Shown: positions 57,217 to 64,000 of the stretch, in pieces | Layout of the letters: each line of letters starts with the position of its first letter | How positions within the stretch are numbered: the stretch's first letter is position 1 | Position numbers and translations under genes: made by a program | Origin: Gemmatimonas sp. | GTDB lineage: Bacteria; Gemmatimonadota; Gemmatimonadetes; Gemmatimonadales; Gemmatimonadaceae | Direction: 5' to 3' | Length of the DNA: 64,000 bases | Assembly: GCA_023910675.1 (NCBI GenBank) | Contig: JAAVWC010000011.1 | Coordinates: forward strand, 62,001 to 126,000 | The notes under the pieces: generated by a model | What the model saw: the letters and a program-made list of their open reading frames with translations, nothing else | Told to the model about the DNA's origin: nothing | The model's database searches: none

Positions 57217-57662
57217 AGCGCTATCTGCTCGACACCAACATCGTCAGCGTCCTGGCGTCCCCGCAGCCGGATCCTCGTGTCGTGACGTGGATTCGCGCGC
57301 AGGCTCCCCTCACTTTGCACATCAGTGTGCTCGTGCTTGGTGAGATTGAAAAAGGGGTGTCACGGCTACCGGCGGGCGCTCGGAAAAGTGCCTTGGCAAC
57401 ATGGATGGAGTTCGAACTACCGGGATATTTCTCGAATCGCATCATGCCCTTCGACTTGGCGTGCTCCCGCCATTGGGGACGTCTCGATGCCGAAGGCTAT
57501 GCGATAGGTCGCCCGCTGCCGGTCATTGACGGGCTGATGCTCGCCACTGCGGCGCGCCACGAGCTGGTATTTGTCACGCGGAACGTGCGCGACTGTGCAC
57601 AGCGCGGCGTGCCGGTTTTCGATCCGTATACGGGGACGCTGCACGAAGGGGGACGCGCCTGA
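57213..57662 (+). CDS. PIN-domain toxin (VapC/FitB-like)
   Basis: A 149-residue PIN-domain ribonuclease toxin. The metal-binding acids are D7 in MKRYLLDTNIVS, the glutamate in VLVLGEIEKGVSRL, the aspartate in VIDGLMLATA and the one in TRNVRDCAQ. These are the four-acid PIN signature. FitB-like DTNIVSVLASPQPDP and IMPFDLACSRHWGRL spacing is typical. It probably cleaves tRNA or mRNA when free of its Phd/YefM-type partner encoded directly upstream with a 4-base overlap. The pair sits 120 bases upstream of lpdA on the same strand. Confidence 0.92.
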   Translation: MKRYLLDTNIVSVLASPQPDPRVVTWIRAQAPLTLHISVLVLGEIEKGVSRLPAGARKSALATWMEFELPGYFSNRIMPFDLACSRHWGRLDAEGYAIGRPLPVIDGLMLATAARHELVFVTRNVRDCAQRGVPVFDPYTGTLHEGGRA

Positions 57663-57782
57663 CGCGAGCCGTGAGCTTTGAGTTCGTATTGTGGGTGGTG
57701 TGTTTCCCTCCCCCTCCCGCCACGCCCCGCCGCTAGATTGTGGTTGCCGGTTCCGCCGGCTCAACCGCTTTCCCACAAAATC

Positions 57783-59186
57783 ATGGCTTCTTTCGACGTC
57801 ATCGTCCTTGGCGGTGGTCCCGCCGGATACGTGTGTGCCATTCGCTGCGCCCAGCTCGGGATGCAGGTGGCCGTCATCGAGCGCGAAGCGCTGGGCGGTA
57901 CCTGTGTGCTCTGGGGGTGCATTCCCGCCAAGTCGCTCCTCGAGAGCGCGGGCCTCGCGCAGAAAATCGGCAAGGCTGCCGAACACGGCATCACGCTCGA
58001 CGGCGTGACGTTCGACTTCGGCCCCGCCATGAAGCGTTCGCGCGCCATCAGTGCGCAGAACTCCAAGGGCGTCGAGTTCCTGTTCAAGAAGCACAAGGTG
58101 CAGTGGATCCGCGGTGAAGGGCTGCTCGAAAAGGGCAAGAAGGTCACCGTCACCGGCGCCGACGGCAAAAAGGAAACGCACGAGGCCAAGAAGGCCGTCG
58201 TGATTGCCACGGGCTCACGCGTAAAGGGGCTGCCGCAAATCGGCCTCGAGCTCGACAAGAACATCGTGCTCTCGAGTGACGACGTGCTCGTCGCCGAGAA
58301 GGCGCCGGCCACGATGGCGGTGATCGGCGCGGGCGCGGTGGGCTGCGAATTCGCCGACGTGTTCGCGAGCTTCGGCACCAAGGTCTCGCTCATTGAAGTG
58401 GCGGCGAACATTCTGCCCATCGAAGACGCCGATTGCAGCGCCGAGCTGGCCAAGGCGTTCAAGAAGCGCAAGATCGACGTCATGACCGGCGCCAAGATCT
58501 CCAACGTGAAGGTCTCCAAGACCGGCGCGAGCATGACCGTCGAAGCGGGCGGACAGACGCAGACGCTCGAGGTGGAGAAGGTGCTCGTGGCCGCCGGCCG
58601 CGCGCCCAACGTGGAGAAAATCGGCCTCGAAGCGGTGGGCATCGCGAAGAGCGAGCGTGGCTTCGTAAAGATCACCGAGAAGTTCGAAACCAACGTGCCG
58701 GGCTACTACGCCATTGGTGACGTGGCGGGCAATCAGATGCTCGCGCACAAGGGCTCACGCGAAGGCCATGTGCTCGCCGATCTGCTTGGCGGACAGCACG
58801 CGCATCTCGTGAACTACAAGAACATTCCGAGCGCCACGTACTGTCATCCGGAAGTGGCCAGCATTGGCCTCACGGAGCAACAGTGCAAGGACCAGAAGCT
58901 CGACTACAAGATCGGCAAATTCCCGTTCAGCGCGAACGGTCGTGCGCGCACCAGCGGTGAAACCGACGGCTTCGTGAAGATCATTCGCGACGCGAAGCAC
59001 GGCGAAATTCTGGGCGCGCACATTGTCGGTGCGCACGCCACCGAGCTCATTCACGAATTGGTGGTGGCGCGCGAAAACGAGTTTACCGTCGAGGAGATCG
59101 ATCTCGCGGTGCATGCGCACCCGACGCTGTCCGAGGCGATTGGCGAGGCGGTGCTGGACTCGCTTGGAAAGATGCTGCACGCGTAA
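57783..59186 (+). CDS. lpdA: Dihydrolipoamide dehydrogenase (E3)
   Basis: The FAD-dependent E3 subunit, 467 residues from ATG 57783, recycling reduced lipoyl arms with NAD+. FAD binding is shown by VIVLGGGPAG, the redox disulfide is C41 and C46 in GGTCVLWGCIPAKS, NAD binding by MAVIGAGAVGCEFADV, and the catalytic pair H446 and E451 lie in HAHPTLSEAIGEAV at the C-terminus. It serves pyruvate dehydrogenase and the glycine cleavage system, whose other parts are elsewhere in this window. Unlike in most pdh operons, it is separated from E2 by a repeat lipoprotein gene and a toxin-antitoxin pair, and it has a terminator of its own. Confidence 0.97.
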   Translation: MASFDVIVLGGGPAGYVCAIRCAQLGMQVAVIEREALGGTCVLWGCIPAKSLLESAGLAQKIGKAAEHGITLDGVTFDFGPAMKRSRAISAQNSKGVEFLFKKHKVQWIRGEGLLEKGKKVTVTGADGKKETHEAKKAVVIATGSRVKGLPQIGLELDKNIVLSSDDVLVAEKAPATMAVIGAGAVGCEFADVFASFGTKVSLIEVAANILPIEDADCSAELAKAFKKRKIDVMTGAKISNVKVSKTGASMTVEAGGQTQTLEVEKVLVAAGRAPNVEKIGLEAVGIAKSERGFVKITEKFETNVPGYYAIGDVAGNQMLAHKGSREGHVLADLLGGQHAHLVNYKNIPSATYCHPEVASIGLTEQQCKDQKLDYKIGKFPFSANGRARTSGETDGFVKIIRDAKHGEILGAHIVGAHATELIHELVVARENEFTVEEIDLAVHAHPTLSEAIGEAVLDSLGKMLHA

Positions 59187-59220
59187 CGCAGTTGACCAAC
59201 AACTCGTAACCCAAACACAG

Positions 59221-59250
59221 AACCCGGAACTGATCAGTTCCGGGTTTTGC
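59221..59250 (+). terminator. Intrinsic terminator of lpdA
   Basis: A 26-base perfect palindrome (AACCCGGAACTGA and its complement, 59221-59246) ends in TTTT (59245-59248), 35 bases past the lpdA stop. It can serve the convergent toxin-antitoxin genes as well. Confidence 0.85.
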
Positions 59251-59291
59251 GTTTACGTGAGGCCTATCGCTCGCCGCCCGCGACCGGGGCC

Positions 59292-59723
59292 TTATGATAC
59301 GCGGCTGAACTGCGCCACCTGCTCAACCGTGATACTCGCGTGTGTCTTCCATGCTGGCCGAGGTCCGATCTGGATGACCACATCCATGTCGAGGGCGTTG
59401 AGAAACCGTTCCAGACGCTCTTGACTGAAGCGCGCCAATTTCCCACGCAGCAAGTCCGAAACATCCGATGCGGCGACACCGAGCACCTCCGCCGTGCGTT
59501 TCTGGTTCCACTCCCTCGCCTTCACGACATGGCCGATGACCAGCGCCATCTCCGCCTTGGCGAGGCGCTCCGCGGCGTCAGGGAGTGCCATGGCTTCGAA
59601 GAAATTGTCGTGCATCGGACTGAACGTGATAGCCTCAGGCTCACGGTCATGCGTTGTCGGCACCATGCGCTTCTTCTCGCTCTTCGCTTCAGTTGTCGGC
59701 TTGCGTGTCGTCGCCATACTCAT
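59292..59723 (-). CDS. XRE-family antitoxin (HigA-like)
   Basis: A helix-turn-helix protein of about 143 residues from ATG 59723 (an alternative ATG is at 59717; GGAG lies just upstream). An unstructured basic N-terminus precedes the DNA-binding core: EMALVIGHVVKAREWNQKRT, AEVLGVAASDVSDLLRGKLA and FSQERLERFLNALDMDVVIQ. This is the XRE/HTH_37 type found in toxin-antitoxin pairs of HigBA/MqsRA style. It follows the toxin gene, so toxin-first order applies. The HTH probably represses the shared promoter at 60232-60260. Confidence 0.78.
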   Translation of the reverse strand: MSMATTRKPTTEAKSEKKRMVPTTHDREPEAITFSPMHDNFFEAMALPDAAERLAKAEMALVIGHVVKAREWNQKRTAEVLGVAASDVSDLLRGKLARFSQERLERFLNALDMDVVIQIGPRPAWKTHASITVEQVAQFSRVS

Positions 59724-59743
59724 CGCTCCGTAGGGATAGCCAT

Positions 59744-60220
59744 TCAATCCTTCGCGCCACGCTTCTGCATCGGCACGCTTCTCACCGTAGCACGCGTCGC
59801 TTTCGCGATTGCTACGTCCTTCGCCACCTCTGTTGCCGCGAGATACGTGGCCTTGCTCGTTTCGTAATCCTGCACGGCTGCATGGTACCGTGCCGTTACC
59901 CGATCAAGATCGGATTGCGGCGTTGCCCTACCGGACTTGGACTTCTTCTGGAACACGTCGAGCAAATACACTACCCCAGCAAACGCGACGACGAACGCGG
60001 CCCGATACGTTTCACCATCGTCATCCTCAACCAGCTTCAGCACGTCTCGCGGGACACCTTCACCAAACGGTCGGGCGCCTGACACCTGATCGCCGTATTG
60101 CGCATCCATCAACGCCTTACCGAAGACGTCCTGCACGTCCGCCGGCAGCTCCCGCACTGCTTTCTCCACACCCGGGACAAACTTGAGCGGCTTCCGGTAC
60201 CGCTTGGACTCCTGACCCAT
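59744..60220 (-). CDS. RelE/HigB-like toxin (Gp49-type)
   Basis: About 158 residues. The first 105 residues have the Gp49/HigB toxin layout: LKFVPGVEKAVRELPADVQD, ALMDAQYGDQVSGARPFGEG, a central VLKLVEDDDGETYRAAFVVAF and VVYLLDVFQKKSKSGRATPQ with the basic FQKKSKSG stretch typical of these mRNA interferases. A C-terminal helical extension of about 50 residues (YHAAVQDYETSKATYLAATE) is unusual for the family. ATG 60220 follows GAGG by 5 bases; GTG 60226 is an alternative. It is followed by the XRE antitoxin gene 20 bases downstream. Confidence 0.75.
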   Translation of the reverse strand: MGQESKRYRKPLKFVPGVEKAVRELPADVQDVFGKALMDAQYGDQVSGARPFGEGVPRDVLKLVEDDDGETYRAAFVVAFAGVVYLLDVFQKKSKSGRATPQSDLDRVTARYHAAVQDYETSKATYLAATEVAKDVAIAKATRATVRSVPMQKRGAKD

Positions 60221-60231
60221 CCACACCTCAC

Positions 60232-60260
60232 ATCATAGCAGTTTTGCTACATCGCCGCAA
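60232..60260 (-). promoter_or_regulatory. Promoter and operator of the HigBA-like pair
   Basis: On the minus strand, -35 TTGCGG (60255-60260), a 17-base spacer and -10 TATGAT (60232-60237) form a near-consensus promoter. The palindrome TAGCA-GTTT-TGCTA (60236-60249) overlaps the -10 and spacer, ideal for antitoxin repression. The start point would be within a few bases of the toxin start codon, so the mRNA would be nearly leaderless. Confidence 0.6.
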
Positions 60261-60351
60261 TTCAAAGGCGCCCTCGTGGCGTCGTGCGTGGGGGCACAGC
60301 ATAGCCTGCCATTGATCATTCACCGTTACCGGATGCGTATTACGGCGCAAA

Positions 60352-60473
60352 CCGGCCACCCATTCTGGTTGAATCCGGCCACCCATTCCGGTTGAATCCG
60401 GCCACGCATTCCGGGTGAATCCGGCCACCCATTCTGGGTGATTCCGGCCACTCATTCTGGCGGAATCCGGCCA
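60352..60473. repeat. Five tandem 23-bp repeats at the left end of the IS21-family element
   Basis: Unit CCGGCCACCCATTCTGGTTG plus AAT occurs at 60352, 60375, 60398, 60421 and 60444, with a partial sixth copy (CCGGCCA) at 60467. Copies differ at one to four positions. IS21-family elements carry multiple internal transposase-binding repeats near their ends, which explains this array. It has no spacers and is not a CRISPR. Confidence 0.85.
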
Positions 60474-60567
60474 GGGGGCTACTAGCGGTGTTGCTGCAGT
60501 GACTGGTGTGGGATCCCCACCCCGCGTGATTCGTGCGTCCTTCCGGGACTTTAACCGGAGTGACCGC

Positions 60568-62145
60568 GTGCCCCGCGACAGGATCCCGATGCGAATGATT
60601 CGAGATGTACTCCGCCTCCGATTGGAAGCGGGCCTCAGCGAACGGCGCGCCGCGCGCAGCCTCGGCGTGCCGCGAAGCACGGTGCAGGACTACTGTGCGC
60701 GCTTCCGTGCGAGCGGGTTAACGTGGCCCCTCGCGACCGCGCTCACCGATGGCGCCCTCGAGGACGCCCTCTTCGCGCGCGCGACGACGCCCTCGTCGGC
60801 CACGCGCCCGCTCCCCGAGTGGGCGGTGATCGCGCAGGAGAAGCAGCAGAAAGGCGTGACCTTGTGGCTGCTGTGGCACGAGTACCGAGCGCGCGAACCG
60901 GCGGGGTACAGCTACAGCCAGTTCGCCGTCCACTATCGGCAGTGGCGCGCCACGATCGATCCGGTCATGCGGCAAGAGTATCGCGCCGGCGAACGCCTCT
61001 TCGTCGACTACGCGGGGCTGACCGTCGACATCGTCGACGCCACCACCGGTGAGATCCGCGAGGCACAGATCTTCGTCGCGGCGCTCGGCGCGAGCAACTA
61101 CACGTTTGCTGAAGCGACGTGGACGCAATCGCTCCCCGATTGGATCGCGTCGCATGTGCGCATGCTGGAGTTTTTCGGGGGCGTCACGGCCCTGCTGATC
61201 CCGGACAACCTCAAGGCGGGCGTGACGTACGCGTCGTACTACGCGCCGGAGATCAACGCGACCTATGCCGAGTTCGCCACGCACTATGGCACCGCGGTGT
61301 TGCCCACGCGCGTCGCCGCGCCGCGCGACAAAGCGAAAGTGGAAACGGCGGTGCAGATCGTCGAGCGCGAACTGCTCGCCCCGCTGCGCCATCACCGCTT
61401 TACCTCGCTGGCCGAGCTGAATGAGGCGCTGCGCGAACGCTTGGAGGCCCTGAACGATCGCCCCTTTCAGAAGCTCCCCGGCACCCGCCGGTCACGCTTT
61501 GCGGAGACCGATCGCCCCGCCCTGCGCCCACTCCCCGCCACGCGCTACGAGTATGCCGAGTGGCGCACGGCGAAGGTGAACATCGATTACCACATCGCCG
61601 TGGAGAAGCACTGTTACAGCGTGCCGTACACGCTCGTGCGCGCGACCGTCGACGTGCGCCTCACCGCGACGATGTGCGAGATCTTGCATCAAGGCACCCG
61701 CGTGGCCGCGCACGTGCGGCGCCAGACGCCAGGCGGCTACTCCACCGATCCCGCGCATCGGCCGAAGTCGCACGCGCGCCATGTCGAGTGGACCCCCTCA
61801 CGCCTCGTGCGCTGGGGCGAATCCATCGGGGTCGCGACGGGCGCGGTGGTCGCGCACATCCTCGAGCATAAGCCGCATCCCGAGCAAGGCTATCGCGCCT
61901 GCCTCGGCCTCTTGTCGCTCGGGAAACGGTACGGCGACGCCCGCCTCGAGGCCGCGGCGCAGCGTGCGCAGACCACCGGCGCGATGACGTATCGCTCGCT
62001 GCACTCGATCCTCAAACTCGGCCTCGATCAATCGCCACCCGAGACGATGGAGGCGACCACCAACCTTCCGGCCACGCACGACAACGTGCGCGGCGCCGCG
62101 TACTTCGCGGCGTCCGCCTCACTTCCCCTCTTTGGAGTCGAATAG
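60568..62145 (+). CDS. istA: IS21-family transposase IstA
   Basis: An IstA-type DDE transposase of about 525 residues. GTG 60568 starts the conserved VPRDRIPMRMIRDVLRLRLE followed by an HTH (ERRAARSLGVPRSTVQDYCA). The catalytic core has LFVDYAGLTVDIVD (first Asp), LLIPDNLKAGV (second Asp) and RDKAKVETAVQIVE (Glu). The C-terminal region KVNIDYHIAVEKHCYSVPYT and the DNA-binding end are typical. A more upstream in-frame ATG at 60499 lies in terminal repeat DNA and is unlikely. It appears intact, but its partner IstB is broken, so the element should not transpose by itself. Confidence 0.92.
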   Translation: MPRDRIPMRMIRDVLRLRLEAGLSERRAARSLGVPRSTVQDYCARFRASGLTWPLATALTDGALEDALFARATTPSSATRPLPEWAVIAQEKQQKGVTLWLLWHEYRAREPAGYSYSQFAVHYRQWRATIDPVMRQEYRAGERLFVDYAGLTVDIVDATTGEIREAQIFVAALGASNYTFAEATWTQSLPDWIASHVRMLEFFGGVTALLIPDNLKAGVTYASYYAPEINATYAEFATHYGTAVLPTRVAAPRDKAKVETAVQIVERELLAPLRHHRFTSLAELNEALRERLEALNDRPFQKLPGTRRSRFAETDRPALRPLPATRYEYAEWRTAKVNIDYHIAVEKHCYSVPYTLVRATVDVRLTATMCEILHQGTRVAAHVRRQTPGGYSTDPAHRPKSHARHVEWTPSRLVRWGESIGVATGAVVAHILEHKPHPEQGYRACLGLLSLGKRYGDARLEAAAQRAQTTGAMTYRSLHSILKLGLDQSPPETMEATTNLPATHDNVRGAAYFAASASLPLFGVE

Positions 62146-62455
62146 CATGCTCGCCCAACAAACCACCGACCTGCTGCATCGTTTGAAACTCCCCGCGATG
62201 GCGGAAGCGCTCGATGAACAGCGGCGACAGCCCGATGTCGTCTCGCTCGATTTTGAAGATCGTCTGGCGCTGCTCTTGGAACGCGAACACGTCGCGCGCG
62301 AGAATCGCCGCGTGACGCGGCTACTCCAGATCGCGCGGCTCCGCCATAGTGCGTCGATCGAAGACGTGAACTTTCGCGTGAAGCGCGGGCTCGACAAATC
62401 GCAGCTCTTGCGGCTCGCGACCGGCGATTGGATCCAGCAACACGGGGTCCTTTTA

Positions 62456-63558
62456 CTCAAGAGTCAGAAATATAGGAGACACTTGGGTGTCTGAAAAACG
62501 AGCGGATGAGCGCCTTGTTCTTCTGCATACTGGCGAGTTGTTCGTGGACCCGTGCCTCAAGCGCCTCGCCTTTTTGCAAGGGCCGACGCGCAGTCCCCGT
62601 GCGCTTTGCATGACTCCACACCAGTTCGTCCGGATTCAGCTCTGGCGCGTAGCCCGGCAACACGTGCAAGGTCAGCTTCCCGTTCGTCGACGCCACATAG
62701 GTCTTGACCGCGTTGGTCTTGTGCGCCGGCAATCCATCCAAGACGAGATGCAAGGGACGTCGACGCCCGCGCATCAATCGCTTCAGCAGCGTGACGAACA
62801 GCGCGCCCGTCAGGCCGCCGTGGTATGTGACAAACCAAAATGCGCCTTTCACGGTGACCGCGGATGCCGCGCTGATGCGCTGGCGTTGCCCGGGGACGCG
62901 CACTACCGGCGTTTCGCCGCGGGCACTCCACGTCGTGCCGTGCACCGTGTCCGCCCGAAAGCCGGATTCGTCCCAGAACGCGATCTCGGCGCCCTCGCGC
63001 TTCGCCTGTTGCACGAGGGCCGGGTACCGCTCGCGCTGCCAGGTCGCGATGGCCACCGGATCGCGCTGGTAGGCGCGCTGCAAGGGCTTTGGCACCGTCA
63101 GGTCGAGCCGCGCGAGCAGCGTCCCGATGGAGGCGAGCGAGAGCGACACACCAAAGCGCTCCGCGATCAGCGACTGCACGACCTGTCGCGTCCATAGTCC
63201 GAAATCGAAGCCGTACTGCAGCGGGGATTTCCCGTGCACCCATCGGAACACCTGCCGTTCCTGCGTTGGCGTCAACGTGCGTGGCCGTCCGGTCGCCGGC
63301 CGCGCGCGCAATACTTTAAGGCCACGCCCGCGCCCGCGCACGGCCGCCTGAATCTTGTAGGCCCACGACCGCTGTAATCCAAACGACGCGGCCACCGCCG
63401 CCGGCCGTTCGCCGGCCCGCATGCGTTCGACCGCGAGCCGCCGCATCTCTTCGAGCGTCGTGTGATCCAAGGTGCGACCGTCGCGTCGTGTCATACCGTA
63501 GATACGCGCACCCTCGTCAAAACGTTCCCAGGTGTCCGCTAACTTACTGTTCTCTGAG
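62456..63558 (-). mobile_element. IS630-family insertion sequence nested in istB (1103 bp)
   Basis: It is flanked by TA duplications at 62454-62455 and 63559-63560, the hallmark of IS630/Tc1-mariner elements. Imperfect terminal inverted repeats of about 31 bp (62456-62486 and 63528-63558) start CTCA and share GACAC-TGG and CAG blocks. The single transposase gene spans nearly the whole element. The exact reconstruction of istB across the TA indicates a clean, fairly recent insertion. Confidence 0.92.
62457..63494 (-). CDS. IS630-family transposase
   Basis: A 345-residue DDE transposase, apparently intact. The N-terminus has paired HTH segments (MRRLAVERMRAGERPAAVAA, SFGLQRSWAYKIQAAV) and the winged region LTPTQERQVFRWV. 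The catalytic residues are Asp in IAFWDESGFRADT, Asp in LHLVLDGLPAHKT and Glu in YAPELNPDELVW. The stop codon lies within the left terminal repeat. As both ends and the coding frame are complete, this element could still be active. The target is istB of the surrounding IS21-family element. Confidence 0.93.
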   Translation of the reverse strand: MTRRDGRTLDHTTLEEMRRLAVERMRAGERPAAVAASFGLQRSWAYKIQAAVRGRGRGLKVLRARPATGRPRTLTPTQERQVFRWVHGKSPLQYGFDFGLWTRQVVQSLIAERFGVSLSLASIGTLLARLDLTVPKPLQRAYQRDPVAIATWQRERYPALVQQAKREGAEIAFWDESGFRADTVHGTTWSARGETPVVRVPGQRQRISAASAVTVKGAFWFVTYHGGLTGALFVTLLKRLMRGRRRPLHLVLDGLPAHKTNAVKTYVASTNGKLTLHVLPGYAPELNPDELVWSHAKRTGTARRPLQKGEALEARVHEQLASMQKNKALIRSFFRHPSVSYISDS

Positions 63559-64000
63559 TAATTACCGGTCCAACGGGTACCGGGAAGTCGTGGTTAGCGT
63601 GTGCGCTTGGGCATAGTGCGTGTCGCCACGGCTACGTCGTGCGCTATCTGCGCTTGCCACGACTGCTGCCGGAACTCGCGATCGCGCGTAGCGACGGCAC
63701 GTACGGCAAGGTGCTCGCGCAACTCGGCAAAGCGGATCTCTTGATCCTCGACGACTGGGGCCTCGCCCCCATCGGGGATCGCGAACGCCGCGATCTCTTG
63801 GAGATGATCGAGGATCGCACGGGCCGTCGCGCGACGCTGCTGACGAGCCAAGTCCCCGTCGAGCACTGGCACGAAGGCGTCGGCGATGCCACCTTCGGGG
63901 ACGCGATCATGGATCGTTTGGTCCACCACGCGCACCGCATCACACTCACCGGAGGATCGCTGCGTAAACTCGGCGCGAGCGCCGCGACCGACACCGCCAC

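Larger units (their letters stand above)
60352..64000 (+). mobile_element. IS21-family insertion sequence, interrupted and truncated by the window edge
   Basis: Terminal 23-bp repeats, then istA and istB in tandem (istA stop 1 base before the istB start codon), are the IS21 layout. istB is split by a nested IS630-family element at 62456-63558. The exact left boundary is not determined, since no target duplication can be compared; the right end lies outside the window. Confidence 0.85.
62147..64000 (+). pseudogene. istB: istB, disrupted by an IS630-family insertion
   Basis: An AAA+ helper ATPase for IstA. The 5' part (62147-62455) encodes MLAQQTTDLLHRLKLPAMAE to WIQQHGVLL. The 3' part resumes at 63561 in the same frame as ITGPTGTGKSWLACALG, the Walker A motif, and continues through ILDDWGLAPIGDRERRDLLE (Walker B) and TSQVPVEHWHEG to the window end. 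Joining the parts at the TA target dinucleotide restores GVLLITGPTGTGKS exactly, proving that an intact istB was interrupted. The stop is outside the window. The left fragment reads through 13 foreign codons into the insertion before a stop at 62494. Confidence 0.92.

Noticed and set aside
60352-60473. CRISPR array
   Set aside because: The 23-bp units are directly adjacent without spacers, and no cas genes are present.

Overview
This 64 kb window is high-GC bacterial chromosome with dense, mostly housekeeping genes, many 4-base start/stop overlaps (ATGA, GTGA) and frequent GTG starts. No rRNA or tRNA gene is visible. The gene content (Rad50/Mre11 with HerA/NurA, lipoprotein and Omp85-like secreted proteins, a complete pyruvate dehydrogenase set, RG-rich helicase-like protein) fits a Gram-negative, aerobic heterotroph. 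Gemmatimonadota is my best guess, but this is inference from style and content, not from a marker gene.

Layout. 0-11.4 kb: TPR protein, YtxH-like protein, DNA ligase ligA, V4R-like protein, phosphoribosyltransferase, TPR/ParA/lipoprotein operon, acyl-CoA synthetase, zinc-ribbon protein, SDR, and folE-queD. 11.4-11.8 kb: a promoter, an unannotated structured RNA resembling 6S RNA, and a terminator, then a 55-codon membrane protein. 12-20.7 kb: one minus-strand operon nurA-herA-(secreted protein)-mre11/sbcD-rad50/sbcC-GNAT, an archaeal-style DNA end-resection module in a bacterium. 20.7-31.5 kb: lipoprotein, stand-alone Lrp sensor domain, aminotransferase, REP-like repeats, a degenerate DEAD-box protein with DbpA domain and RG-rich tail, thymidine kinase, a five-PAS hybrid histidine kinase, an AraC-type regulator, coaE and gcvH. 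31.8-43 kb: gcvP, a lipoate/octanoate transferase, then a six-gene translationally coupled peptide-uptake operon (binding protein, two permeases, two ATPases, POT symporter) ending at a roughly 200-bp foldback. 43-48 kb: Omp85-like protein with a PspA-like coiled-coil partner, and a glycosyltransferase with a 400-residue disordered tail. 48-59.2 kb: lipA-pdhA-pdhB-pdhC, then two related long palindromes flanking a GACCCC tract, a metzincin-like repeat lipoprotein, a Phd/PIN toxin-antitoxin pair and lpdA (E3). 59.2-64 kb: a HigBA-like toxin-antitoxin pair and an IS21-family element whose istB is split by an IS630-family element at an exact TA duplication.

How it works together. Lipoic acid links several loci: LipA and the LplA/LipM-like transferase can modify GcvH and PdhC (E2), and LpdA recycles the lipoyl arms. 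NurA, HerA, Mre11 and Rad50 should act together to resect double-strand breaks, with LigA sealing nicks. The most notable items are the NurA-HerA-Mre11-Rad50 operon, the paired palindromes at 52.5-52.8 kb, the long foldback at 43 kb, the candidate 6S RNA, and the two proteins with long arginine-rich disordered tails.
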